A DNA stretch of 64,000 nt from an uncultured Flavobacteriales bacterium (GCA_943788145.1 CALSPD010000016.1:1-64000); one strand, 5' to 3'; positions 26,460 to 35,442 are shown, counted from the stretch's first letter. Numbers and translations are program-made. The notes: generated from the sequence alone by a model not told the origin.

Positions 26460-27341
26460 TTAAGCTGTTACGCCCATCACTTGTGCCATAATCTTTCCAA
26501 TCTCAGCTGGTGAGTCGGCAACATGCAAACCACATTCTCTTAATATTTTCATTTTGGCAGCAGCCGTATCATCCGCTCCGCCAACAATAGCTCCAGCGTG
26601 ACCCATTCTACGTCCTTTTGGTGCCGTTTGACCAGCAATAAATCCAACAACGGGCTTTTTGTTGCCACTGGCTTGAATCCATCGAGCAGCTTCTGCTTCA
26701 AGGTTTCCACCAATTTCACCTATCATAACGATACCTGCTGTTTCTGGATCATTCATGAAAAGTTCAACCGCTTCGCGTGTTGTGGTTCCAATAATTGGGT
26801 CACCACCAATTCCGATCGCAGTGGAAATTCCCATGCCCGCTTTAACCACTTGGTCAGCCGCTTCATAGGTTAATGTTCCCGATTTTGACACGATTCCAAT
26901 GTTTCCTTTTTTGAATACGAAACCTGGCATAATACCCACTTTCGCCTCACCTGGAGTGATAACCCCTGGGCAGTTTGGTCCGATCAATCGGCAGTCTTTA
27001 TCAGAAATGTATTCTTTCACTTTCACCATATCGTTCACAGGAATTCCTTCTGTGATGCAAACTATAACCTTGATTCCAGCCTCAGCAGCTTCCATAATGG
27101 CATCGGCAGCAAAAGCTGGTGGAACGAAGATGATGCTCACATCAGCTCCTGTTTTTTGAACAGCCGCATCTACGGTATTAAACACTGGTCGATCGAGGTG
27201 GCTTTGTCCGCCTTTGTTTGGCGTTACACCGCCAACCACGTTTGTTCCGTAAGCAATCATTTGCTCCGCGTGAAATGTTCCCTCGGTTCCAGTGAAACCC
27301 TGGACGATGATTTTTGAATCTTTATTGACTAGTACACTCAT
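26460..27341 (-). CDS. sucD: Succinate-CoA ligase, alpha subunit
   Basis: TCA-cycle enzyme subunit (ADP- or GDP-forming) that carries the phosphohistidine. The CoA-binding N-terminus [17 protein letters not shown] and [10 protein letters not shown] are typical, [14 protein letters not shown] is diagnostic, and the active-site His lies in [13 protein letters not shown] near residue 243. The length of 293 is normal. The beta subunit (sucC) is not adjacent, as is common in Bacteroidota. Confidence 0.96.
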   Translation of the reverse strand: MSVLVNKDSKIIVQGFTGTEGTFHAEQMIAYGTNVVGGVTPNKGGQSHLDRPVFNTVDAAVQKTGADVSIIFVPPAFAADAIMEAAEAGIKVIVCITEGIPVNDMVKVKEYISDKDCRLIGPNCPGVITPGEAKVGIMPGFVFKKGNIGIVSKSGTLTYEAADQVVKAGMGISTAIGIGGDPIIGTTTREAVELFMNDPETAGIVMIGEIGGNLEAEAARWIQASGNKKPVVGFIAGQTAPKGRRMGHAGAIVGGADDTAAAKMKILRECGLHVADSPAEIGKIMAQVMGVTA

Positions 27342-27439
27342 GCCTTTTGAATTGGTGGCCGAAAATAGCCATTCCTAGAATGATGCAAAAGATTATTCTA
27401 AGCCTTTTGAGTTTAAGAAAATATGATTCAATTCGCACC

Positions 27440-28597
27440 ATGCGCTTTACCCTCGCTTTCTTTGTGTTTTACTTTTTGCATGCGCCACTAGAAGCGCAGG
27501 TTCAACATCGAAGTATTGAGCTCGGAGCTTATGGCGGTAAAATCCTGAAGATCTACAATAACTTTCCGGAGCGCGACATGCACTCAGCTGTGGCGATTAC
27601 GCTGAGCCATTGGAAACCATCTCTTGAAAACAATGTTTTTGGTCGCCCCGAAAGTGGTCTTTGCCTTACCCTGCATCGATTTGGCAACGATTCCATTTTA
27701 GGATATGGAATGGGTGTGCAGTATGAAATGGCTTTTGAACAAAGGCTTAGCAATCGATTGTTCCTGACTCAGCGCATACGTCCTGGATTGATATACAATA
27801 CGAAACCTTTCGATTACATCGACAATACAAAAAACATTGTTACAGGTGCAAATTTGGCGGCATTGGTGGGCGTTTCCATTGGACTTAAATATGCCCTTTC
27901 CGACCGAATGAGCGCCAAGCTTGATTTTAGTTTATGGCACAGTTCAAATGCTCATACGCGCTTGCCAAATGTTGGCATGAATTCTCCCTTGGCTGCGGTT
28001 TCGCTGCAATACAAATTTTATCAAAACCCCGATACCATAACGTTGCCAAAATGCCACCGATGGAAGCCCAATTGGAGTTTTATTGGCTTTGCAAGTTATG
28101 GTGTGAACCAAGCGGGCGGAACAACTCGACCGGTCAATGGACCTTCCATGACCAAGTGGCTCGGTTCTGCTGGAGTGAGTTATCGCTTTAGAACCATTCA
28201 TCGGCTATCGCTTACGGTGGAAGCCTATCACGACAACACCTATAAACTCTGGAATGAAACGATGGAATGGACCGAATCGGGCGATTTCGCTCAGGCCTCG
28301 GCCATCATGCTATTGGCCGGGCATGAGTTCATTTATAGGCGTTGGGGGATGTTAATCAATGCTGGTGTGAATCTCTACAACCCATCGCTTGATCGCATTG
28401 TAACACAGGTCGAATCGGAATCCACCATAAACACCGTAAAGCGCTATGTTCCAGGAAGGATTGGTGTCCGGTATTATTTCCTTCAGCGAGGCGATCGATA
28501 TGATGCATTTGCCCAAGCTGCTGTTAAATCAAACCTTGGTCAGGCCGACTTTTTTGAGCTCGGACTAGGTTTCAATTTTTCAAGGCTGAAAAACTAA
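27440..28597 (+). CDS. PagL-like acyloxyacyl hydrolase (lipid A 3-O-deacylase family)
   Basis: A 385-residue exported outer-membrane enzyme candidate. Signal peptide MRFTLAFFVFYFLHAPLEAQ precedes a barrel with the PagL-type catalytic block LDFSLWHSSNAHTRLPNVGMN near residue 170, containing the His-Ser pair and Asn-x-Gly-x-Asn. The family removes the 3-position acyl chain of lipid A, modifying the outer leaflet. It is longer than classic PagL (about 150-190 residues), having a second barrel-like half, so specificity may differ. The frame is open 31 codons further upstream; ATG 27440 gives the signal peptide. Its last 26 bases overlap the 3' end of the convergent lipoprotein gene. Confidence 0.78.
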   Translation: MRFTLAFFVFYFLHAPLEAQVQHRSIELGAYGGKILKIYNNFPERDMHSAVAITLSHWKPSLENNVFGRPESGLCLTLHRFGNDSILGYGMGVQYEMAFEQRLSNRLFLTQRIRPGLIYNTKPFDYIDNTKNIVTGANLAALVGVSIGLKYALSDRMSAKLDFSLWHSSNAHTRLPNVGMNSPLAAVSLQYKFYQNPDTITLPKCHRWKPNWSFIGFASYGVNQAGGTTRPVNGPSMTKWLGSAGVSYRFRTIHRLSLTVEAYHDNTYKLWNETMEWTESGDFAQASAIMLLAGHEFIYRRWGMLINAGVNLYNPSLDRIVTQVESESTINTVKRYVPGRIGVRYYFLQRGDRYDAFAQAAVKSNLGQADFFELGLGFNFSRLKN

Positions 28598-29549
28598 AAC
28601 GTTGGATGCTTTGGTCCTGAACAGAAATGATACAGACATCGCCATCAATCACCACATCCGTCAAATCGAGTCCATCTTCAAAATCATACCACATCCATTT
28701 TTCGCCATCTGGGCTGTGGGCGAAAGCGCCATTATTCGCGACTATCATCCAATTTGAACCATCACTCATTATTCGATTTGCTCCGCGCACAGTTTTGGAT
28801 TTGCAAACGGTTTCCCAGCTTTCGCCACCATCCACAGATTTCATCACATCTCCTTCATAGGTGACCAACCAGCCTGTTTTTAGGTCTGCGAAATAGATGT
28901 CGCTGATGAAAGTACGGGAAACCTCTTGTTGCGTCCATTTCGTTTCGCCCTTTGATCTTTTGATCAGCATACCATCTCCCCCAACCCAGGCCGACCAATT
29001 GGAAACATCGCCAGCTGTGCAAAGGCCTCTAGCCTCGTGCTCAAATTCAAATTCATCCCAAGAATTGGCAGAGTCTGAACTGTGAAAGACCACACCAAAT
29101 GCCAGTTTACCCCCCGCAATTAAAAAATGTTCATTGCCTACTTGTGCCAATCTTCGAATGGGATTTTTATTGAGATCACTTACCCAATCGGTTTCGCGCC
29201 ACCAATAGTCATAGAAAACTTGAAGGCTATCGCTGTGAATGAGTTGAAGCGAATCGAGGCCAAACCACCACCTGCCGTTTATGAATTTGGCGTCATATAC
29301 TTCACGAGGTAAACTTTCCGTGCGAACATTAAATTGAGTCAGGTATTTGTCTGACTCGACCACAAAACCCTTAGCATTTACATTGCCTCCGGCAAAGACA
29401 TAGCCATTCGAAGTGGGCTCGATGCAACGCACCTTGCCTTGAACGGGCAGCACAATGGTGTCGAATTCAAAGCCTGTTTTGTCCTTTTGACAAGCCGTTG
29501 CGATCAATACCATGAAAACCAAGAAATAGCGAATATTGCCTCGTGACAT
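28572..29549 (-). CDS. Lipoprotein with Ycf48/BNR-like beta-propeller
   Basis: A 325-residue predicted lipoprotein (signal ends at IATAC). The body shows repeated propeller blades: FHSSDSANSWDEF, DIYFADLKTGWLVTYEGDVMKSVDGGESWETV, IMVANNGAFAHSPDGEKWMWY-like stretches with S-x-D-x-G-x-x-W Asp-boxes. Such Ycf48/sialidase-type propellers usually bind partners rather than catalyse. It is divergent from mnmE and converges with the PagL-like gene, overlapping it at the 3' end by 26 bases. Function not recognised. Confidence 0.75.
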   Translation of the reverse strand: MSRGNIRYFLVFMVLIATACQKDKTGFEFDTIVLPVQGKVRCIEPTSNGYVFAGGNVNAKGFVVESDKYLTQFNVRTESLPREVYDAKFINGRWWFGLDSLQLIHSDSLQVFYDYWWRETDWVSDLNKNPIRRLAQVGNEHFLIAGGKLAFGVVFHSSDSANSWDEFEFEHEARGLCTAGDVSNWSAWVGGDGMLIKRSKGETKWTQQEVSRTFISDIYFADLKTGWLVTYEGDVMKSVDGGESWETVCKSKTVRGANRIMSDGSNWMIVANNGAFAHSPDGEKWMWYDFEDGLDLTDVVIDGDVCIISVQDQSIQRFSFSALKN

Positions 29550-29580
29550 CGCGAACGAAATTATTGTTGAAAGTCGAAAC

Positions 29581-29589
29581 TACCTTTGC
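29581..29589 (+). promoter_or_regulatory. -7 promoter element of mnmE
   Basis: TACCTTTGC is a perfect TAnnTTTGC element ending 3 bases before the ATG at 29593. With the usual spacing the transcript would begin at the start codon, so the message may be leaderless. It rules out the longer frame from 29536. Confidence 0.65.
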
Positions 29590-29592
29590 AAA

Positions 29593-30939
29593 ATGAAGGA
29601 AGCGGAAACGATCGTTGCATTAAGCACGCCTCAAGGCGAAGGAGCCATTGGCATCATTCGGCTTTCCGGGCCAAATGCGGTGAAGTTAACGGCACGACAC
29701 ACCAATGCATCGTTATTGAACGCTGCGGCCAACAGCGCGGTTTTTAGTCGCTTTCGAATTAATGAAGTGATTTTAGACGAAGTAGTCGTTACCATTTTTA
29801 AGGCGCCAAAATCCTACACAGGTGAAGACGTTTGTGAAATCTCTTTTCACGGATCGGCTTTCATTCTGAATCAGGCGCTTGAAGCTTTGTTGGAATCGGG
29901 TGCGCGATTGGCCACACCTGGTGAGTTTACTCAACGCGCGTTTTTGAATGGGAAAATGGATTTGAGTCAGGCAGAAGCCGTGGCCGATTTGATCGCTTCT
30001 GAGTCCGAAGCGGAACATCGCCTCGCCATGCATCAAATGCGCGGTGGGTTTTCGCGCGAGATTGCTCAATTGCGTCAAGAACTGATCAATTTCACCAGTC
30101 TGATTGAATTGGAGCTCGATTTTGCCGAAGAAGATGTAGAGTTTGCCAATCGCGATCAACTGAAAGCCTTGATTCAAAAAATTCAAGCTTACATCCAAAA
30201 ACTTGTTGACTCCTTTCGTTATGGCAATGCCGTAAAGCAGGGAGTTCCGGTTGCTATAATTGGTCAGCCAAACGCAGGAAAATCAACCTTGCTCAACTTG
30301 CTATTAAACGATGACAAAGCCATCGTTTCTGAAATTGCAGGTACTACCCGCGATGCGGTGGAAGACATTTGCATTGTAGAGGGCATTCGATTTCGCTTCA
30401 TCGACACGGCTGGAATCCGAGAAACAACAGACATTATTGAAGCCATTGGCGTCAAGAAAAGTTTGGAGAAAATGCGTGGCGCGGCCATTGTCATTTACCT
30501 CTTTGACGCCCGCGAATCGAAAGAAGAACATATTGGTGTACTCGATAAATTGAATCTGGAAATGGATCCAGCCACAGTAGTCATTGCTGTTGCGAATAAG
30601 ATCGACCTGTCGGATAAATCTGCTCTAGCCGACATTCAGCTTTCGGCCAAAACGGGCGAAGGACTGGACCAGTTGCGCAGGCTGTTGGTTGACTCCATTA
30701 AAACGGGTTCGGTTAAATCAGGCGATGTCGTAGTGACCAACGCACGCCACTTACAAGCGCTAAAAGCGACAGGAATTGCGCTAGATGCTGCGCTTCACGG
30801 CATTGAAAGCGGCTTATCGGGCGATTTGGTATCATCAGACATTCGCGAAGCACTGCACCAACTCGGCTCGATAACGGGTGAGATCAGTGCAGAAGAGCTG
30901 TTGGGTAACATTTTTGGGAAGTTTTGTATCGGAAAGTAA
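29593..30939 (+). CDS. mnmE: tRNA uridine-5-carboxymethylaminomethyl modification GTPase
   Basis: With MnmG it modifies U34 in the wobble position of several tRNAs. The formyl-THF-binding N-terminal domain begins MKEAETIVALSTPQGEGAIGIIRLSG; the helical domain follows; the G domain has a P-loop IIGQPNAGKSTLLN (about 224), IAGTTRD, DTAGIRET and NKID. The C-terminus ends FGKFCIGK, with the essential Cys of the C-[IVL]-G-K motif. The 448 residues are complete. The last codons lie in the left attachment repeat of the mobile element, so the gene survived integration. It is otherwise a normal housekeeping gene. Confidence 0.96.
   Translation: MKEAETIVALSTPQGEGAIGIIRLSGPNAVKLTARHTNASLLNAAANSAVFSRFRINEVILDEVVVTIFKAPKSYTGEDVCEISFHGSAFILNQALEALLESGARLATPGEFTQRAFLNGKMDLSQAEAVADLIASESEAEHRLAMHQMRGGFSREIAQLRQELINFTSLIELELDFAEEDVEFANRDQLKALIQKIQAYIQKLVDSFRYGNAVKQGVPVAIIGQPNAGKSTLLNLLLNDDKAIVSEIAGTTRDAVEDICIVEGIRFRFIDTAGIRETTDIIEAIGVKKSLEKMRGAAIVIYLFDARESKEEHIGVLDKLNLEMDPATVVIAVANKIDLSDKSALADIQLSAKTGEGLDQLRRLLVDSIKTGSVKSGDVVVTNARHLQALKATGIALDAALHGIESGLSGDLVSSDIREALHQLGSITGEISAEELLGNIFGKFCIGK
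30922..30935 (+). repeat. Left attachment repeat (attL) in mnmE
   Basis: TTTTGTATCGGAAA, identical to 37112-37125. In both copies it is followed by one variable base (G here, A at right) and TAA, so the block of 18 bases encodes FCIGK-stop in the mnmE frame. It marks the left boundary of the 6.2-kb element. Confidence 0.9.
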
Positions 30940-30980
30940 CCACCACAAAACAAACAAACACAAAACCCATAGAAACCACC

Positions 30981-31006
30981 AAAGCCCTCTAATACTGGGC
31001 TTTTTT
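30981..31006 (+). terminator. Terminator just inside the element
   Basis: AAAGCCC / GGGCTTT stem with a 9-base loop followed by T run, 41 bases after the mnmE stop. It lies inside the element and would stop mnmE transcription before the element genes. Confidence 0.7.
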
Positions 31007-31160
31007 AATATTTAAACTATACGTTTCTTTTGTGTTAATATTGTTTTTCGTGTAATATTTGTACCTTTATTGTACCTTCATAGGTTGAGGTCAAAATTTG
31101 CTACCCATTTTTTTTTAGCATAATTGACACTTTAAACACTTAACACACTACAGGCACAAA

Positions 31161-31755
31161 ATGAGTATCAAATATTAAGTACAACGTATTTGCCAGCATT
31201 GCGGTAATGAGTTCACAGCACGAACAACCGTACCACAGTTACTGTTCGACAACGTGCAGTAAGGCAGCGTACAAAGCAAGAAAACGGGCTGAAAAGGTTG
31301 AGCAAGCAATAAGCGAAACCCAGCGAATAAAAACCAACCTATTGAGAACTGAAAGCCAAAGAGTTTTTAAGTCTGAGGTTGCCAGTTTAATTAATAGCTC
31401 AGTTCGTACTGTTTAACTTAGCAAACGGAACTAAAAGCACATAATATTGGAAAAGAAACCTTGTTAAGCGTTCCAGATTGACAAAGCTATTTAAAACCAG
31501 CACCGAACACCTAACGACCTGCAACACCGAACAAAAGAGTTTGATATTTCAGAATGTTACAACCTTACCAAGTACAAAGCAAATACGGTATTTCAGAAAA
31601 CCTTACACAACCTTATCAAACGAAACAGCATACCCAAAATAAAGAAAGGGCTGGTTCGCTTACGTTCCGAAACAGCGTATTGATGAATTATTAACGTACA
31701 ACAAGTTTTTTTCAGCCGTTCACAATTTTCACGGTTTTCACGAAGAGCATAAAAG
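31161..31755 (+). pseudogene. Broken double-HTH DNA-binding protein of a Bacteroidota element
   Basis: Reading across frames recovers a protein of the type often found next to element integrases: an N-terminal zinc motif (QRICQHCGNEFTARTTV, then YCSTTCSKAAYKARKRA), a linker, a first HTH (SEVASLINSSVRTV) and a second HTH (SKYGISE, then KTLHNLIKRNSIPKIKKG, then YVPKQRIDELL). A stop occurs at codon 6 (TAA 31176-31178), and at least four single-base shifts follow, several at short runs (for example AAAGGGC near 31650). Longest intact piece is 31207-31416. Its normal role is unknown, probably control of excision or integrase expression. Confidence 0.75.
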
Positions 31756-31758
31756 ACA

Positions 31759-32901
31759 ATGGCAACAAAAGTTAAGTTAAGACAAAAGGCAATTTCAGGG
31801 AACAGGCAAAGCCTGTATTTGATTTTTACCCACCCATACCACACCCCGAAACAGGCGAACCAACCCGAAGGGAATTTTTAGGCTGTACATTTTCGAGATA
31901 AGGCTAAAACACCCTATTGATAAACAGCACAATAAAGAAACTTTACAGCTTGCTGAACAGATAAGGCAAAAACGTGAAAACCACTTAAACAAACCTGAAA
32001 TTTACACAGGGTACGAAAAGGAGCAACTAAGATTAAAGGAACTGGGCGAACAAATTTTGTTTGACCTACTTTCAAAAGCCTTGCCGACAAACGCAAAGCC
32101 AGTAACCACGATAACTGGGTTTCAGCATACAATTACCTTGAAACATTTACAAAGGGAAATTTGAAGTTTGCCGACCTCAACGAAAAGTTTTGTAATGAGT
32201 TCAAAGAGTATTTACTCACTACCAAAAGCAATAAGAGCAACAAAACAACCCTTGCCCAAAATTCAGCCGTTTCCTATTTCAATAAGCTGAAAGCAACTTG
32301 AAACAAGCCTATAAAGACGGTATTTTAACCACGACCTAAACGCAAAATTGAACCAATAAAACAGGCAGAAACCAAGGAAACTTTTTAACCATTGAGGAAC
32401 TGAACAGCCTTGTAAAAACAGAATGTAACAACCCTTTATTGAAACGTGCAGCCCTGTTTTCAGCCCTCACAGGGTTGAGGTTTTCAGATATTAAAAACCT
32501 TGTTTGGGGGCGAACTGGAATACATTGAGGGCAACGGGTATTTTATACAGTTCAAACAACAAAAAACCAAAGGGGTTGAAATGATGCCTATTTCTGAACA
32601 GGCTTACAGCTTACTGGGTGAACCCAAAGAACCCACCGACAAAGTATTTGAGGGGCTTACTTATTCAGCATACGAAAACAAACACCTATACCAATGGATT
32701 GGAGCAGCAGGAATAACAAAGGATATAACCTTTCATTGTTTCAGGCACACGTTTGCCACCTTGCAACTATCAAAGGGAACGGATATTTACACCGTTTCCA
32801 AAATGCTGGGACACCGTGAACTGAAAACCACACAGATTTACGCAAAGATTATTGACCAAACCAAACGTGAAGCAGCCGACAAAATTAAATTGGATATGTA
32901 A
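31759..32901 (+). pseudogene. Tyrosine integrase with frame-broken N-terminal half
   Basis: The start MATKVKLRQKAISGNRQSLYL and total length (1143 bases) fit a full-size Bacteroidota element integrase. Between 31817 and 32510 about eight single-base shifts interrupt the arm-binding and core-binding regions, for example near TTGATTTTTACC (31817), the T run at 32382-32386 and the G run at 32506-32510. The catalytic domain remains readable: first Arg in LTGLRFSDI, Lys in QQKTKG, HCFRHTFATL (His-x-x-Arg), GHRELKTTQIYAKI (His and nucleophile Tyr). The intact open part is 32500-32901. If the breaks are real, the element cannot move by itself. Confidence 0.85.
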
Positions 32902-33554
32902 TGAAACAGAAAAAAGATACAAGGTTTTGGCTTACCACCTTTTTTGAGGAACAGGAACAAACCAAACACCCTTACAAAAGTTTCAAAAGGGAAATTGAAA
33001 ACAACGGCTGTTTTAAAGTGAAAACAGACACGGACACCGTAAAGATATACACCCCTGAATTAGCCGTTATTTTTACCTCAAAGGAATTGCCAGCCCGTAA
33101 TATGGACACCCAAACAGAAACAACAATAAACGGCTGGGATTACCTAAATACATACATTGAAACATACAAAGAGGGCGAACAATATTTTGAAACTGAATTT
33201 AAAGTTTCACCGAACACCCTTTACGGGGCAAACGCGGAACAGTATGTAAGGGATATTCACTTAAACTTTTTTCACGTTCAGCATACGGGAGCAAATGAGG
33301 GCTGGGGCTATGTTAAGAAACAATACCCGTTTATATTAACCCATAAAGCTGTAAAGGAATTTGGCTACTATTCAGGAATAGTAAACAAGGTTGAGGAACA
33401 AGTAAAGAAATACCCCCGACTGTTTGCCACCTTTGATAAATGCGAACACAATTTACCACCTCAACAAACTGAAACGAAAACAGAGCAGGAAACCGAAAAT
33501 GATTTTACCCTTTCCACTATTGAGGATTGGTTATTTGAGTTTAAAGAAAAATGA
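32901..33554 (+). CDS. Hypothetical protein of the mobile element
   Basis: A 217-residue soluble protein, start overlapping the integrase stop by one base (TAATG). It has charged N- and C-termini (the last 35 residues are rich in Glu, Thr and Gln) and a mixed alpha/beta middle with several aromatic residues (FFHVQHTGANEGWGYVKKQYPF). No catalytic motif was found. I do not recognise the family. The frame is clean, unlike its upstream neighbours. Confidence 0.7.
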   Translation: MKQKKDTRFWLTTFFEEQEQTKHPYKSFKREIENNGCFKVKTDTDTVKIYTPELAVIFTSKELPARNMDTQTETTINGWDYLNTYIETYKEGEQYFETEFKVSPNTLYGANAEQYVRDIHLNFFHVQHTGANEGWGYVKKQYPFILTHKAVKEFGYYSGIVNKVEEQVKKYPRLFATFDKCEHNLPPQQTETKTEQETENDFTLSTIEDWLFEFKEK

Positions 33555-33836
33555 ATAATGCAGACTATCAAAATTTAGTTTCAGCATTGATACAATACTT
33601 TTGAAACTGGAATATTCCCGACACTTTCAAAAGCTATTCAAGTGAATGGCAGACTAAACAAAAAGCTGTTCGGCTGGGCTTTGAATAGAATATTTGAAGC
33701 GAAAGGCAAAGGAATTGAAAAGGAACTTTTGCAATTTGCAAAGCAAAATATTTCATTGTTTACCGATGTTCAGTTTGATGAAACCAATATTTTGAAAAGC
33801 AATTTGTATAAGTATTTCACTACTCAAACCAAGTAA
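33551..33836 (+). pseudogene. Small element gene with one frame break
   Basis: Starts ATG at 33551, overlapping the previous stop by ATGA. The first frame reads MNNADYQNLVSALIQYF and stops; after a one-base shift at the TTTT run 33599-33602 the frame continues ETGIFPTLSKAIQVNGRLN and on to a stop at 33836. The rejoined product would be about 94 residues, with no recognised domain. The only intact frame inside is 33642-33836. Confidence 0.55.
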
Positions 33837-33846
33837 ATAAAGGTCG

Positions 33847-33889
33847 CCACCAAAACCACCGAAAACACTTTTTAGACCACCAAAACCAC
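33847..33889 (+). repeat. Two direct copies of CCACCAAAACCAC
   Basis: CCACCAAAACCAC occurs at 33847-33859 and 33877-33889, exactly 30 bases apart, in the gap upstream of the HTH gene at 33929. Related ACCACC words also occur just inside the left end (30939-30980). They could be operator or recombinase arm sites. Confidence 0.5.
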
Positions 33890-33928
33890 TTTGTTTGTTT
33901 GCTGCATAACTTTTAAAAATGTAGCAAA

Positions 33929-34255
33929 ATGAATAACCCATTTGAAGTAATTGAGGCAAGGTTAAACATTATTGAAACCTTATTGCTCGACCTCAAACAC
34001 ACACCAAAAGAGCAAGGCGAACAACCCGAAACAGACGAACTTTTAACTGTTCAGGACACGGCTAAATTTTTGAGCCTTTCAGTTCCCACCGTTTACACCT
34101 TAATTAGTAAAGGCGAATTGCCAGTAATGAAGCGTTCAAAACGCTGTTACTTTTCAAAGGTTGAGTTAATCAATTATTTGAAGCAAGGCAGAAAAAAGAC
34201 GTTGGCAGAAACAGCCAGCGAAGCCGAACAATATTGTAAAACTAAAAAGGGGTAA
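33929..34255 (+). CDS. Excisionase-like helix-turn-helix protein
   Basis: A 108-residue protein with an N-terminal coiled segment (EVIEARLNIIETLLLDL), then a MerR/excisionase-type winged helix-turn-helix (about 38-85): LLTVQDTAKFLSLSVPTVYTLISKGELPVMKRSKRCYFSKVELINYL. The C-terminal tail is Lys/Glu rich. Such proteins are standard partners of Bacteroidota element integrases, where they bind att DNA and favour excision, or regulate the replication genes. It ends 3 bases before the ATPase gene. Confidence 0.85.
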   Translation: MNNPFEVIEARLNIIETLLLDLKHTPKEQGEQPETDELLTVQDTAKFLSLSVPTVYTLISKGELPVMKRSKRCYFSKVELINYLKQGRKKTLAETASEAEQYCKTKKG

Positions 34256-34258
34256 GCT

Positions 34259-35389
34259 ATGCAGGAACATAACAACACCCCTAATAAGTTAAGCACTAAA
34301 GACGGGGACAAAGATACAAATTTAAACACCATTACCCCAGCGTTTGAATTTGATAAATACGGTATCGGGGTTGAGGATATTAAAACCGAAGCCGAACAAC
34401 TTTTAAAGCAAGGAAACGAAGCCAAAGAAAGTAAAGGACTGTTCACCGTGAAAACAGCCAGCCGTTGGATTGAACAGGCGAAAACCCGACCTATTCCGCA
34501 AATGCTTTTTGGTGAACTTTGGTTTGAGGGTGAACTATGTATTTTGTTTGCCGACACCAATTTAGGTAAGTCAATTTTAGCCGTGCAAATTGGTAACAGC
34601 ATAAGCAAGGGCGAACAGATTCGGGGCTTTAAATTGGAAGCGCCAAAGCAACCAATTCTGTATTTTGATTTTGAGTTAAGCGACAAACAATTTGAAAACC
34701 GATATTCAATAAAGTTTGAAAAGCATTACAATTTTGATAACAACTTTATACGGGTTGAAATAAACCCCGATGCCGCTATACCCGAAGCCCAAACCTTTGA
34801 GGATTACCTCAACCATTCATTGGAGCGAAGTATTACCGAAACAGGGGCAAAAGTTTTAATCATTGACAACCTTACTTACCTCAAAAATGAAACTGAAAAG
34901 GCTAAAGATGCTTTGCCCTTAATGAAACATTTGAAAGCCTTAAAAAACAAATACGGGCTTTCAATTTTAGCACTTGCACACACACCCAAAAGGGACTTAT
35001 CAAAACCAATTACCCGAAATGATTTACAAGGCAGTAAGATGCTAATAAACTTTTGTGATAGTTCCTTTTCAATAGGTGAAAGCCACAGCGACAAAAATTT
35101 ACGCTACCTGAAACAGATTAAGCAACGGAACACCGAACAAATTTACGATGCTGAAAATGTTTGTGTTTGTCAAATTGACAAGCCCCTCAATTTCCTTTTG
35201 TTCGAGTTTGTGAATTTCGGTAAGGAATGGGAACACCTGAAACAGCACACCGAAAAGGACAAGGAAAACCTGAACGAACAGGTAAGCGAACTAAAGCAGC
35301 AAGGGCGAAGCCTTCGGGAAATAGGGGCTGAACTGGGTATTTCTCACATGAAAGTAAGTAGAATTTTAAAGGACTGTAACACCCTGTAA
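34259..35389 (+). CDS. RecA-like ATPase of the mobile element (RepA-type)
   Basis: A 376-residue ATPase resembling hexameric RepA/DnaB-like helicases and AAA_25 proteins of mobile elements. The P-loop ADTNLGKS (about residue 98) has Ala in place of the usual first Gly. The Walker B strand is VLIIDNL (about 201), with the sensor region LSILALAHTPKRD and NDLQGSKML after it. The tail ends with an HTH-like segment SLREIGAELGISHMKVSRILK. The probable role is helicase or origin binding during element replication. The last codons run into a repeated array. Confidence 0.82.
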   Translation: MQEHNNTPNKLSTKDGDKDTNLNTITPAFEFDKYGIGVEDIKTEAEQLLKQGNEAKESKGLFTVKTASRWIEQAKTRPIPQMLFGELWFEGELCILFADTNLGKSILAVQIGNSISKGEQIRGFKLEAPKQPILYFDFELSDKQFENRYSIKFEKHYNFDNNFIRVEINPDAAIPEAQTFEDYLNHSLERSITETGAKVLIIDNLTYLKNETEKAKDALPLMKHLKALKNKYGLSILALAHTPKRDLSKPITRNDLQGSKMLINFCDSSFSIGESHSDKNLRYLKQIKQRNTEQIYDAENVCVCQIDKPLNFLLFEFVNFGKEWEHLKQHTEKDKENLNEQVSELKQQGRSLREIGAELGISHMKVSRILKDCNTL

Positions 35390-35429
35390 CAACTGTAACA
35401 CCCTGTTACAAGTGTTACACCCGTTACAC
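35375..35429 (+). repeat. Iteron-like TGTAACA/TGTTACA array
   Basis: Three copies of TGTAAC(A) start at 35375, 35385 and 35394, followed by inverted copies TGTTACA at 35404 and 35413 and a degenerate copy at 35422. Spacing alternates 9-10 bases, about one helical turn. It overlaps the last codons of the ATPase gene and precedes the primase-like gene. Such arrays bind replication initiators; this one may be the element's origin or a control site. Confidence 0.7.
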
Positions 35430-35442
35430 TAAAGAGGTAAAA

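Noticed and set aside
35375-35429. CRISPR array
   Set aside because: Units are only 6-7 bases with about 3-base spacers and invert midway; this is an iteron-like pattern.
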